Assembly (NCBI GenBank): GCA_003049465.1
Contig: PYSS01000027.1
Span: 239,842-303,841 of the forward strand
Origin: Magnaporthiopsis rhizophila
Taxonomy: Eukaryota; Ascomycota; Sordariomycetes; Magnaporthales; Magnaporthaceae
DNA length: 64,000 nt
Reading direction: 5' to 3'
The position numbers and the translations under genes were made by a program. Below the pieces are notes generated by a model, which was given only the letters and a program-made list of their open reading frames with translations, ran no database searches and had not been told where the DNA came from. The first letter of the stretch is position 1, and every line of letters begins with the position of its first letter. This document shows, in pieces, positions 11,867 through 24,000 of the stretch.

Positions 11867-12636
11867 TCACACCAGCTCAAAGCCGTCGTCGTCGTCGATG
11901 TTGCCGCCGCCGCCGACGCCGCTCGCCGACTTGCGCAGGTCGCTCCTGGCCTTGCGGCCCTTGAGCAGGTCTCCGTTGGCGTCGAGGATCTCGTACTCCT
12001 TCTCGACCAGCTTCTCGGTCGTCCGGTTGTTGGCCTTGACGAACGTCTCGAGCGTCACCGGCCTCGACGGCGTGTCCGCCGCGTCGAAGCTGTAGAGCAC
12101 GCCGTCCATCGAGTGGAAGCCCCACGAAGCCAGGCCGCCGCCCTCCTTGCGGGCCGCCGGCACCAGCAGGTCCATGATGGACCGCGACGTCTCCGGGTCC
12201 TCGATCTCGCCCCTCGCTCCGATCCTGCCGCTCGGCCGGCCGTTGGCAGCCCGGAAGAAGGTTGGCTGTGGCCGGGTGATTTTCATGGTGTTGGCGTGCT
12301 TCTTCCGGTGCGAATCATGAACGCTAGTGCGGCAGAGAGGACACCCGTCAGTCTGCGATCGCAGAGGGCAGGCAGGACGCACACACATCGCCGCGAGGGA
12401 ATGGCCGGAATGACTCACAAGTCGCTGTTTTTCTTGCTCGGCCTGCTCTTGGAGAGCAGCACCTCGGGCGTCTCGGAGCTCAGAATCTCTCCAGTGAAGG
12501 TATTCCACTTGAGTCCAGCGGCAGGCCTCTGGCCATGCGCCCACTTCTCGCGCGAGTCCTTGCCGCGCTTCCACCCCTTGTGCGCGCTGCGGAGGTCACG
12601 CTCGTACTGGGCGGGAGTCTCCATCGTGGCAGCCAT
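11867..12636 (-). CDS. Conserved-looking hypothetical protein, 224 aa, 2 exons
   Basis: CDS is complement(join(11867..12323, 12419..12636)). The 95-nt intron has a GTGAGT donor and a CACTAG acceptor and joins KKNSDF to VHDSHRKKHAN. The start is the first ATG in frame (MAATMETPAQYERDL). The N-terminal part is basic and Trp-containing (HKGWKRGKDSREKW, GLKWNTFTGEIL). The middle has an ordered-looking segment (SIMDLLVPAARKEGG, LASWGFHSMDGVLYSF). A helical block follows (TLETFVKANNRTTEKL), then an acidic end (DDDDGFELV). No signal peptide or membrane segment is visible. I do not recognise the family. Regular codon use, a canonical intron and a structured middle argue for a real gene. Its neighbours (NMA111, BUD13) give no functional hint. 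Confidence 0.75.
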
Positions 12637-15600
12637 TGTGGTTATGCTCGGCCGGTGCAAGCGCCCGGAGTTTCTATGGTGTTGTCTTGAGTGGTTGTGG
12701 GGATGACGTTGCCGCCGTCACGTAGACTTGTTGGAGTCGAGATGAGCTGGTGCGTCAGACGAAGAGGGTGGTGTCGAGGTATATGTACAAGCCCGTCTTC
12801 TTTGTCCGAGGGTTGGGTGCCTTTGACGTGATAGGCGGTCGGGGTCTGTTGGCCAGCGAAGGTAGATACAATCTAAATGAGGGAATGCAGGTCCAAGAAA
12901 CAGGGTATCAAGTATTAAAGTTGCTTGAGAAGAAGTGGTAGGTAGGTTGGTTCCAGGTTATGGATGTCGGCAGAGCGAGAGACGGAAGGCCTCGGGGGCG
13001 TGGGCTATATGGGTGGGACAGGAGCTTCAGGTGCTTGGGTCACCTGGCTGACTGATCGTTTTGGGAGGCACTGCTCAGGATGAGTTGGAATGAACGACCG
13101 ACGAGTCACCCGGAAGTGGCAGCAGAAGAAGAAGAGCAATGTGAAATGCAAAAAGATTGCGTTGTGTAATCAGGCTAGAGCCCCTTTGTTCTCTTATTGC
13201 GCAGCAAGAGACGAGATGGGAAAGCGCCAGAAGGGTTGGCCGTGTGACTCAAAGACCGGGAGCGCTGTGAGGCGGATTGCCGGGGCCCCTGGCGCGCAGG
13301 CGCGAGAGCTCTGGCGGAGATAAGGAGTGCGATAAACCACGGTTAGGCTAGTTCGGCACCAGGGTGCGTGGGTTTATGACGGAATAAAAAAAGAGTGTGT
13401 ATGGACTAGATGCAAATGCCAAAAAAGAAGAAAAATATACAAGCGGCCAGATAGGTACCGATACACTTGATGGCTTTATTTATATACGGGTGATTTGAGC
13501 TGGGTTGGGAGAAATGTGGGAGGGAGAGGGAAAAAGGGGAGGAAGACCAGGAAACGATCACAAGGAGGTAGATGGAAGTCATTATCAATACACCACGGAT
13601 GGGATCACGGCAGAGCTGGGAAGGCCTCCCGAGCTTGTTTACGCAACTCCACTGGGCACCGGACCTCGGGGGCGTCGGCATAGCCAGTCAGTCAGGCAGT
13701 CCCTTCCCTCCGACAGTGTGAGCATGAGATGCCGACAGGAGCCAAGGAGGCCGTCTACCTAGGTACTTGCGGCACCGTTATCTTATCATAGGACTGACAA
13801 GTCCCTCCTCGCCCACTTACAAAACAGCGGCGATAAGCCTTGCGGGGGGTGCGTGATGAGGTGATGGGCTTGGAAGCAAGGCGCGGTGGTGTGCCTGGTC
13901 ATAACTGCCTCTTCGCATGGCTGTGTTGGTGTGGGTGGGACAGGGACATGGGGTGTGTGTGATGTGTGATGTATATACGAGCGGACGGGAGCGTGTGTAC
14001 CACAAGCTGGGCGTGCTTTTTCTGGGGTGTGGGCGTGGCATGAGCCAAACTTGAAGCGGCAAGTCTGGGGGGATGGGAAAGCGATGCATCTGGGCGGCAA
14101 GCAAGGAGGAGGCCTGGCAGCTCTTGCCAGTTGTGCCTGGAGATTGCTGTATCGGGACATTCAGGGACCACCTGGTCGCGGGCAGAAGCAGGGTGGTGGG
14201 CGCTTTGCAATCAGCAACGAGCCAGATGACCAGCAGGTGGGAGCTGAGTGGGAGGCAGCTTTCCTTTGTCCTGCCCGCCTGCTGGCGCTTGTTCGGATTA
14301 GGCGGAAGGCAATGACGCTGATAAATTCGGAGTTGCCGAATGAGATTGCGCGAGCTGAAGGCGGCGTATTGGGGAAGCATAGCGTGGACCCCAAGGAACT
14401 CGCTGTCCAGCCGGGTTCCGGATTTGAATGCATGTCCCAAACAGATGCCAGGCACGCGGGCCCGTGCCCCTATTGGCGTTATCCCATTTGTCACCTGGAC
14501 CTATGACGATGTAAGAAAGCGGCGCAGCAGGGATGAAGGGGAAGCGATTCTGTCGTAGAAGGCTGCCTGTTTTGTGCAGCTGCCCAGTCCCTGTTTGAGT
14601 TGTTTATTCGCGGCTGGCATAAAAAGCGTCGGGTGCCTGGGCGAACCTGGTTCTTCCTTTCAGGTTGCCATCACGCGGCCAGCCTAGGTAGCCAGCTCGA
14701 GGAAGCAAGGTGCGCGCACAGTGCATGTCCGCACTCGGTTGTGTTGCGTTTCTGTGTTGCGTATCCTCCGGGCCGCTGTTACTTTTATGCCAACAACCCC
14801 AGATGCCGAAGCACAAGGCATGAGGGGGCTCCAAGTTCCACGTTGTGCCCAGGATCTGACAATCTGATACGCGAGATTCGCAAGCACAACAGATCCAATG
14901 GGCAGTCGGCACCACCTTCCCTCGCACCCTGTACACGTTCCGTAAGACAGGCTGCGTGCGGTCGGGACGCGAAAGGACACGCGGACGATGCAGTTGCCCC
15001 CTCGGGACTCGGTTGTTGGTGCATCTCTGGTGTTTGCGCTCTGCTCTGCTGGGGCTACAATAATGCAGCACTGTGGCAGGCATTTTGTCGAAACCGCCGT
15101 ATGCGAGTTTCAAGTACCGCCACAGGACATTGCTTAGCACTCAGAGAACCTAAAACGCCCACTGTAGCCGAGTTTCCATCACGTAAATGGGCGCCGCTTC
15201 CTGACCTACACAGTAATGCTTATGACGACGCCTCTCACTGCGCCTTTGAAGGATCCAAAGAACTGGCTGGCTCAATTTGGCATCGAGAGCAAGTCCAGAG
15301 AGCCTATTGTGGACCGCTATTAATAGTTCAGTCTAATTAATGCCATAATAAGGTTACAGACGTCATTCCGTATTCCTGCCCGCCGGCTTGTTCCTGCGCG
15401 GCCAGCGCAGCAAGGAGCGAGGGCAAGATCTCGCGCTATTGACCGAGCGAGCCGATGTTAGGCGAATTCCTAGCTGATGTCTCCGTAAATCCTTCACTAA
15501 TCCGGTCTTTTCCGCACCCTAAAAAATGCCTGAGGTGATGTTAAATGCGCGTCATGAAGGGCGGATCGAAACCTGGCGGCAGCATCTCTGACGACGTCAG

Positions 15601-16132
15601 GTATTTTGGCTTTTTGGGCTAAGAGCGGCGCGTGTTAGCCGCCAAATGATCAAACCATAAAGCCTCTCCCAATCCGAATGCGGCGCGCAGGCCACATGCC
15701 AGCCAGCGGAGTCTTCTGGAATCTGCCCAGACACCGGACAGCACTTGACCATGTGCGCCGTCCCTGGCATGCGGTTAGCTCCAGGGCCATGGCAATATTC
15801 CATGACTTTAACGATCTATGCGACAGAATCATCGGGTGAAGAGGCATCTGAATCACAAGAACAAAGCTGCGCTTTGGGCTTGGGACGGGACAAAGTGACG
15901 TCATAAATGCATTATCTTATCAGTGTAACATGGAGTAGCACAGCACGTGATCACGCCTTCTGTCTCTGCGGAGCCCAGCGCGACGACGCGAGGTCGACAC
16001 TCAACCGGCTCAACATGAACCATATGCCAAGACCCTCGACCAAAACCACAGCTCGCAGTTAAACCTAGGCCTGTTAAAAGGAGTCGCGCCACCTAGGGAA
16101 ATAACACCTCCGCCCCCCGAATAACTAAAAAG
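12637..16132. other. 3.5-kb intergenic region, no gene supported
   Basis: This lies between two divergent genes. It contains purine-rich stretches (13500-13570), a G/T-rich block (13850-14050) and several frames of 60-250 codons with biased composition and no domain. GATA-like motifs occur just upstream of BUD13 (TTATCTTATC near 15912). No tRNA or transposon was seen. Confidence 0.45.
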
Positions 16133-17242
16133 ATGCCCTCGGACCTGGCTGCTTACCTGGCCGAGAACTACCTGACAGCTGACCCTAAACCCACAAAGAA
16201 GCGCAAGAGAAAGCACGGCGACGGCAGCAAAAAGGATGGCCTCCTCATCAAAGACGACGACGAAGAGTCGGCATGGGCTACCTCCCGCCGCGCCGCAGAC
16301 GACCAGCAGCCCCACCTCGACGCCGCCGTGGCCGGTACGTCGGCCGAGTTCAAAAAGGCCGCCAAGTCCAGCTGGAAGACGCTGGGCGGCAGCAGCAGCA
16401 GTAAAACAACAGCGGTAGCACCAGACGAGGCCGCAGCAGCAGCGGACGCCGTCCTAGCCGAGGCGGCCGCCGAAACCGCAGCGCGACGCGCGCAGGACGA
16501 CGAGGCGCCCGTCATCGAGGGCGGTGGCGGCGGACAAACGGCGACTACACAGAAGATGAGCGACGGCACGCACGCGGGCCTGCAGACCGCCGCCGCCGTG
16601 TCGGCGCAGCTGGCGGCGCGGCGCGCCGAGGAGAGGGCGCAGTACGAAGCGGAACGGGCGGAGCGGCGCGCGGCACGACGAGCTGCCCGTGGTGGCGGTG
16701 GCGGTGGTAACGGTAACGACAGCAGCGGCGAGGAGGAGACGGTGTTCCGTGACGCGACGGGGCGGCGCATCGACATTGCGCTGCAGCGCGAGCAGAAGCG
16801 GCGGGCCGACGAGGACAAGGCGCGCGCGGCTAAGGAGGCGCTCAAGGGCGAGGTGCAGATCGAGCAGGCGCGCAGGAGGCGCGAGGCGCTCGAGGACGCG
16901 GCGCTCATGCCGCTGGCGCGCGGCAAGGACGACGAGCAGATGAACAGCGAGCTCAAGGCGCAGCAGCGCTGGAACGACCCCATGATGCAGTTCATGGCCG
17001 ATAAGGACAGAGGTGGTGCAGGCGCTGCCGCTGCGTCGGGCGGGAAGTCGGGGACCAGTAGGGTCAAGGGCAGGCCCGTCTACCAGGGTCCGGCGGCGCC
17101 AAACAGGTACGGCATACGGCCCGGGTATCGCTGGGATGGCGTAGACCGCGGCAACGGGTTCGAGGCGGAGCGGTTCAAGGCGCTCAACCGTCGCGAACGC
17201 AACAGGGATCTGGAGTACTCATGGCAGATGGACGCCGACTGA
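16133..17242 (+). CDS. CWC26: Bud13/Cwc26, pre-mRNA-splicing factor of the RES complex, 369 aa
   Basis: An intronless ORF from ATG 16133. The N-terminus starts with a conserved-style helix (SDLAAYLAENYL) and a basic KKRKRKH patch. The middle is Ala/Arg/Glu-rich and predicted disordered or helical. The hallmark is the C-terminal Bud13 motif: residues about 240-369 carry QREQKRRADEDKARAAKEAL, RWNDPMMQFM and then PNRYGIRPGYRWDGVDR with NGFE. In yeast, Bud13 joins Pml1 and Snu17 in the RES complex, which binds the activated spliceosome, promotes splicing of introns with weak signals and helps retain unspliced RNA in the nucleus. Length is typical. It converges on the TFIIF-alpha gene with 241 bp between stops. 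GGTGGCGGTGG-type triplet expansions encode a Gly run near residue 190. Confidence 0.93.
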   Translation: MPSDLAAYLAENYLTADPKPTKKRKRKHGDGSKKDGLLIKDDDEESAWATSRRAADDQQPHLDAAVAGTSAEFKKAAKSSWKTLGGSSSSKTTAVAPDEAAAAADAVLAEAAAETAARRAQDDEAPVIEGGGGGQTATTQKMSDGTHAGLQTAAAVSAQLAARRAEERAQYEAERAERRAARRAARGGGGGGNGNDSSGEEETVFRDATGRRIDIALQREQKRRADEDKARAAKEALKGEVQIEQARRRREALEDAALMPLARGKDDEQMNSELKAQQRWNDPMMQFMADKDRGGAGAAAASGGKSGTSRVKGRPVYQGPAAPNRYGIRPGYRWDGVDRGNGFEAERFKALNRRERNRDLEYSWQMDAD

Positions 17243-17483
17243 AAATCTTCTGGTGCGGGCATATCGATTTGTATTCGTGCGAGTGTCTCCAAGGGGCGCA
17301 ACCATAACCTATATCTACCCCTGTCTGAGAAAAAAAAAAAAAAAACGAGCATCCATTCGTACACGCTCATACGCACGCAATCTGGAGCATGTCACGTTTG
17401 TGAACGATTTGTTATCCATGCCAACACGGTTGAATGTAATCCGGCTCAGCTACACTTCCATCCCTAGCCTCATGGGAGGCGGT

Positions 17484-19838
17484 TTACGAGGCCTCCTTCT
17501 TGGGCTTCGGCAGCAGCAGCTTGTCGGCCTTTCTGAAGATGGAGTTCCTGGTCACCAGCGAGATGAACTTGTTCTTCTGAAGCTTGTTCTCGCCGTCGCC
17601 GACGCGGTCGCTAAAGTACCGCTTCAGGAGGTCACCAATGCTGATGCCGTTGGGGTTGGCCTCGAGCGCGGCTAGCAGCTCCTCGCGAGTGATAATCTGC
17701 CCAGAACCATCAGGCACAGGAGCCGCCTTCTTCGGGGACACACCAGCGGATGCTTTTGGGTGGGCAGGGAATTGTCAGCAAAACTTTGCGCCAAGGACAG
17801 CAGCGGCAGCATACAAGACGGAAGCTTACAAGCGGCAACGGGTCCCTGCGTCGGGACTGGGCTTCCGGCCCTCGAGCCTCCGGGAGTGCCCGTCCCTCCG
17901 AGCTTGGAGCGCTTCTTCTTGAGCCCACCGTCAGACATCTCGCCCTCACCGTCGCTAGTGGCGCCGCCTGGAGGCTTGACCTTGGTGCGCTGCGGAAGCG
18001 GCGTGCCTGAGCGGCTGGGTTGCACCGAAGAGGTTACCGTCTTCTTGGCCTTCTTCCGCGAAGACTCGTTTCCACTCGACTCGGAGAGGTTGGGAGACCC
18101 GGGCCGCTTGAGCGACTTGGACCCCTTTGCCGTGTCCGTCTTGGATTTGCCCGACGCAGAGGCGCTTCCCTTAGCCGCGGCCTTCTTGTCCTTGGCGTCC
18201 TTTGATTCACTCTCCTTCTCGCCATCCTTACCATTAGCCTCGTCCTTTTCCTCCTCGGCCTTCTCCTCCTCCTCGTCCTGCCATACAAGTTATGTTAGCT
18301 TCGGAATTCAAGTGGCATAGATCTATGTAGTAGGCAGTTCCGGAGAGACACGCTCGCCAAGGGTCCCAACGTACACTCGAAGAGGCGTATGGGTTGCTAT
18401 CCGAGTCGCTCTGGTACTCCAGGTGCTTCTCATGACGCGTGAGAGCCTTGCGGACTTTCTTGCCGTGCATCTTTCGTACGGCGTCTTCCAGAATCTTGGC
18501 CGTCTCCTCCTCGTCCACCTCCTTCTCGTCGGCCTCACCAAACAGGTTGGCGCCCAGATGGTCTCGACGCTGGCGCTCTCGTGCATCCTTCGCATCCTCA
18601 TCATTATCACGCTCCATCGTTGGGGCCTCATCGTCATCCTGGAACTCATCACCCGACATGTCGACATCGTCATGGTCAATCTTCTCGGACCGCGGGGCGG
18701 CCCTGTAGGTGCTGCTCTCCTGCTTCACCATGGAGCCGCCGCTCATCCAACGCCGGGTGGCGGCTAGCTCTGCCTTTGCCTCCTTGGACTCGCCTTTGTC
18801 GGCCCAGATGGGCATCTTCAGTTTCTGCTTCATTTGGGCCTCGGCCTCCTCAATGGTGAAGCCTTTGAAGGCGGGCTTGGCGATGAAGCGATAGTACTTC
18901 TCCAGTGGTATCATCTTGAATCCTTGCCCACTGATAACCAGGCCCACATTCGCGCGAGACAGCGGAGCTACGTACTGGCCAACCCAGACGTTCTTGCCGT
19001 CGGCGTCCTCGATGTGCCAAGGGAGGGACTCGACGTATCTGAGCTCTCCGGCCGTGGGGTCCGCCGACTTTTTGGTGTGGAAGTGGGCGTTGAACGGCTT
19101 CTCCTTCTTCTGGGTCTTCTTTTGTGCCGGTTCGGCGTTGGTGTTGGTCTTGACCCCCGGCGCGATCTTGGCCAGGTCCTCCTGGCGCTGCGCTTCCTTC
19201 TCGGCTTTCAACTTCTCAAGGCGCTCGGCCTCCTTCTCGTCGATCGTCGGCTTCGCCGGCTCCTCCTCAACCACGGGCTCCTCCTTGACCTCGCGGCCTG
19301 GAGCCGGTTGGCGCGCGTCGCGGCGGTGGAGAGTGACGGGACGGGTGAAGTCGTTGGGGTCCGTAGGGTCCACATTGTGATCGATGTTTCCGCCCTTGGC
19401 CTTGGAGAAGCGCATGACGTGGAAGCGAGCACCGTCCTTCAGGGCGCGCTTGCTGATGACGAGTGGGTAGTCCATGTATTCGCCTTGCGGCGGCGGGTTT
19501 GTCCAGCCGCCGTTCTTTTTGCGCTGGGCTTCGAACTCCTTGAGGCGCTTCTCGTTCTGCTCCTTCAGCGCGATGAGAGGGTCCTTGGGCGTGGCCTTGA
19601 CGTAGGCTGTGCTGGACGGGCGCTGGGTCGAGGCGGGGCGGTTCATGGTCTTGGAGGGATCGTGTTTCCGGCGGCCCACGAGAGGGTTCGACGCGGCCGC
19701 CGTGCGCCTGCGCAGGCTGGCGGGAATGCGCATTGCTGCCGCATTTTGGGCGGCGTTGGGAGCAGCCGGGTTCGGGCCATTGGGGTTCGGCGCGTTCGCA
19801 TTCGGCTCATTGGGCGGGTTTGGCCCAGGCGCGCTCAT
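17484..19838 (-). CDS. TFG1: TFIIF alpha subunit (Tfg1/RAP74), 726 aa
   Basis: CDS is complement(join(17484..17752, 17830..18277, 18375..19838)). Start ATG 19838. The first 35 residues are an Asn/Pro/Ala repeat tract. Residues about 85-335 form the RAP74 dimerisation region that pairs with the beta subunit (YPLVISKRALKDG, FHVMRFSKAKGG, then RYVESLPWHIEDADGKNVWVG). A long charged acidic/Lys-rich linker is interrupted by a 97-nt intron (donor GTACGT) and a 77-nt intron (donor GTAAGC). The last about 85 residues are the winged-helix domain (ITREELLAALEANPNGISIG to FRKADKLLLPKP), which in RAP74 binds the Pol II CTD phosphatase Fcp1. The protein is a nuclear general transcription initiation factor for RNA polymerase II. 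Length and domain order match the fungal family. Its promoter is shared with the divergent nucleotidyltransferase gene. Confidence 0.93.
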
Positions 19839-21031
19839 GGTGGCTGATGATGGGCGAGGTGGTCCAGAGGCTCACGACGCGGCTGCGGTGGACGCTGTCG
19901 GTTTAGGTTGGGGTTGCCATGCAGTGAATCGATGACGGGACAACGCGTGCCGATGAGATGTTTAACGCGATACACGACGGTATCTATGGCGGTCTTGGAA
20001 AGCACAGGATGTAGCGAGCGGGAGGATGCCTGCAGGAAGAGCAGTCTATTGTTGGATGGCTCCGGACGCGGTGCCGGGCGGATGGCGACAAAGGAACATG
20101 AAGCCTTTGAAGTGGCAGAGCCTGGTCTTTGCAGGCAGAAGCACACAGGCACTACCGCCGACGTTGGCTGGAATTCTAACGCCATGACAGCGCGGCGGCT
20201 CAAAATGATGGATTGGACCCACTCTTCCGACTGTTTGCGGGAGGCACACTGTCCGTGTGCACAGTGGGGCTAGGTGGGCGGTTGATTTTTGCGCCCGCCC
20301 GCTGCAGGCTTGGCAGGCAACCCCACTCCGAGTCAAACTCGCGCAACCAATGACGGGCGACCTGGGGTTTTCTGAGCTGGGTCCAGATCAGGCGCCTGGG
20401 GTCGAGCGAACCGATTCCATCACCTCCACCCGACATCCCTTTTCCTTATCTTCTTCCTATGCGCACGCCTCTTCCTATTCCAATTGCGCCAGCTTCAATA
20501 TTTCGACGAACGATCTTTCATCGCAAGGCCCAGGGGGCTGCCGCTGGAGGTTTCTGTTGCGCAAGCCAGCTTGCGTTCGGCGCATTGCTGGGGTAAATAT
20601 ATGAATTAGACCAGAGGAAGAAACCCAGAGCGCGAGCTCTACTCAGTACTAGGACGCGAGCAGTACATTGATTGTGCCGACACGCGTCCGGCTGATATTC
20701 TACCCGCCTAACCCCTCTCCTTGTGCTACCTGGGACCGTCACAAGAACACCAACGGTGCGGTTAGGGTGCCTGCCTGTTCCTTCACCCTCATGTGCCCTT
20801 CTGTGTGCGACCGACTCTCGCCCTGCCCCTCTTAGCCGCCTGGATACGTCGCCGGATGCTTCTCAGACCGTCACCTCCTTGAACCACAACATCTCCAAAG
20901 CTGCCTGCTCAAATGCCTCCCACTGGCCATTTCTCCTTCCTTATTATACACCTCACTTAAAGCCCCTACTTGGCGCTCGGCATCTGGCTCGGGTTTACTA
21001 GGTCGCATGTTGGCAGCCCTCAAGAGCGACG
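19839..21031. promoter_or_regulatory. Bidirectional promoter, TFG1 / nucleotidyltransferase
   Basis: About 1.2 kb separates the two divergent ATGs. The part near 20750-21000 is C/T-rich on the plus strand, as expected for a fungal 5' UTR. No ORF with protein-like composition was seen. Confidence 0.5.
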
Positions 21032-24000
21032 ATGGAGCCCCTCCAGGAGCAGACAACTGGGCTGGAGAACACCCTGAGGGGCATGATTCTCTCCAACTCG
21101 GGGAGTGGTGACGGTCTAGGACCGTCACCACACATTGTGCCATCTGGTCCACGGTCTGGAATTCGCCCGCCCCAAAACGCCCACCCTTTCGACGGACGCT
21201 CCGTCCCGCCTGGTCTCGACGGGCAGCCCTCTTCACCGAATGGAGGCGAGGGGTCCGGGGCCCCAAAGTCGCCGAGGCCTGCTAGGAGACGCCTTAATCA
21301 GGCACAACGCAGGCAGATGTCGGCACAGCTGTCCATCCCCATCGACCCGCGCCCTCAGATGTCCCCTCCAGGCCAGCAAAATGTCGGCACACCGTACCAC
21401 TACCAGCAGCACCAGAGCCTCAGCTTCTCACGCAATGGTCATCAGCACCAGTTCTCCAACGGCCGCTCATTCGATCAGCGCCAGGGTTCGCAGCCAGTTG
21501 GCCAGCCTTACGCACTCAGCTCGCCGTACGGAGGCGCGTCACCTCCAAACTACACGCAAATGCGTAGCCCGTATTCCCCAACGTACGACAGGTTCACAGC
21601 CGCGGGCGATTATGGCCAATGGAGGGCCCAGCGAGGTGGCCACAATGGCGAGCAGCATCCGAGGAGCTACCAGATGCCCGCCTTCGGTGTCGATAGGCCA
21701 GGCCAAGAACATGGCTATCAAGCTCGAAACAGGGCTGGAAACTCAAGCTTTGCCCGTCAATACCAGTCAAAGCCGGACGATGTAGCCGGTCAGGCTGAGC
21801 TGTTGAACGGCCTCTGCGACACCATCATCAAAGGCGCCGAGATCTCGTACGACGAGATTGCCAAGAATGAGAGCTTCCGCGCCATGATTGAGCATATCTG
21901 CCGTGTCGCCATCTCTAAATTCGAGGTAGAGAATAACGGAAATGTGCAATTCCCGCCTCCAAGCGTTCAGCTGAGGTGCTTCGGGAGTCTATCTTCTGGG
22001 TTTGCAACCAAGGCCTCCGATATGGATCTTGGACTCCTTTCGCCGCTGTCGTATCCGCAGCCAGACGATCCAAACTCTCCGATCCCGCGATTAATTGAGA
22101 AGGCGTTTCTTGAAGTCGGACTTGGTGCCCGGCTGCTCACTCGGACACGGGTACCCATCATCAAGCTATGCGAGAAGCCGCCCGAGAAGCTCAGGATGGC
22201 GCTTTTGGAAGAGAGAGCGCGCTGGGAGAGAGGCGAGGACGGGGAACACGACGCCCTGGAGGACGATGAGGCTAATGAAGCAGGCCGCGACGACGTTGGT
22301 GTCGTTGTCAACAGCCCAACTGAACCTGGCCCAGATGGTGGTCGGTCAAGCAGTGGCCAAAAGGGCAGTGAGCAAAAGAGCACTGACCAAAAGAGTAGTG
22401 ACCAAAAGCCCAAGGCCATCGAGTTCGGCACAGAGGCATACGATCGGGCGCTGGCACAGCTGAAGCAGACGGGCAACTCGAGCCTCACAGCATACCATGG
22501 AATTGCCAAGAGGCTGCTGAGGCGGCTGGGCGGAGGCGACATCACCAATTCCAGCGTGAGAAATATGGCAAAGCAGGAACTCCAGATTGTTACCGACGTG
22601 GCCGATGCCTTTGTGCGGGGACTGGCGGACGCAGAGCTGGTGCGCAGACTGCAGGCAACAGTCTCAGTCTCTCTACGAGACGATCCAACCTACCCAACCA
22701 CGCGCACTCTGGCAGGAATGCACACGCAGGTGGAAGGTGAGATGCTCGCCATGGCATGGGACAAGCGCCAACTACGGGAAAAGGACGCACTGCTGGAGAA
22801 GGAGGCCGAATCGAAACTCAAGTTCTGGGCCGAACTCCAGAACAGGCCTACCTTCGGACTGGATCCGCTCGGCTTTGCCAAAGAGCTCAGACAGGCGGTG
22901 GATGTTCTGCTGAAAAAGATCCCGTCGATACAGATGCAAGTCTTGAAGCAGGCCCAGTACGAGTCGCCATCCGAGTACCATAACAGGGCTTCGGGGCTGC
23001 TGGTTCGGCTAGGGGGTTACGACGCACCCTCTCTTGGTAACGATGCTTTGCCGATAGCAATCTGCCAATATGTTTTGGGTATCTGGGACAAGGATATCCG
23101 GGAACAGGTCGTCGCCTTTGTTGAGAAGGAGGGTGTCGACACGCTGAAGGCCGCCGCGCGACGCCACAAGAGCCTCCAGCTTGCCCTCGAGTTCCAGCGG
23201 GCGCTCAAGAAGGGTATCTACGAAGACGACCGCGACGTGGTGGCCAAGTACATGGCCATTCTGCGGAGACCAATGCGGCGGTCCGACCCCCCGCACCGCC
23301 ACTACGACTTTGTGGTGCCCATCACGCAGGAGGACCTCCCCGTCATGCGCAAGATCAAGTCGCTTGCGCATCCGTCAATGACATCGCCGAACCAGCCCCG
23401 CGATCCATACCGCGACCGGCTCGAGTTCCCTCCGTCCGGGGCAGGGGTGCAGTGCGACATCAACTTCTCTGCCCACCTGGCTCTTCAAAACACGCTTCTG
23501 CTTCGGTGCTACTCTCACACCGACCCTCGCGTCCGCCCCTTGGTGCTCTTTGTCAAGCATTGGGCCAAGGTGCGGGGGATCAACACGGCCTACAGGGGCA
23601 CGCTGAGTAGCTACGGCTACGTGCTCATGGTGCTGCACTACTTGGTGAACATTGCGCAGCCGTTTGTCTGCCCAAATCTCCAGCAGCTGGCGAAGCCGGC
23701 AAACCCGAACCTGACACCTGCCGAGAGGGAGGCTACCGAGAACTGCAGGGGGCGGGACGTGAGGTTTTGGCGCGACGAAGACGAGATCAAACGTCTGGCT
23801 GCGGAAAACCGACTCAACCAGAACCAGGACTCGGTTGGGCACCTGCTCCGGGGCTTCTTTGAGTACTACGCGCAGAACAACCCGACTAGCCAGTACGCGC
23901 ACCGCGGCTTTGATTGGGGACGCGAAGTTATCAGCCTCCGCACCCCGGGCGGGCTGCGGACGAAGCAGGAGAAAGGCTGGACGGGGGCCAAGACGACCAT

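Noticed and set aside
14600..15340. 246-codon frame in the 12.6-16.1 kb spacer
   Set aside because: Cys/Arg/His-rich random-looking composition, overlapped by equally long frames on the other strand, no domain or splice partner.
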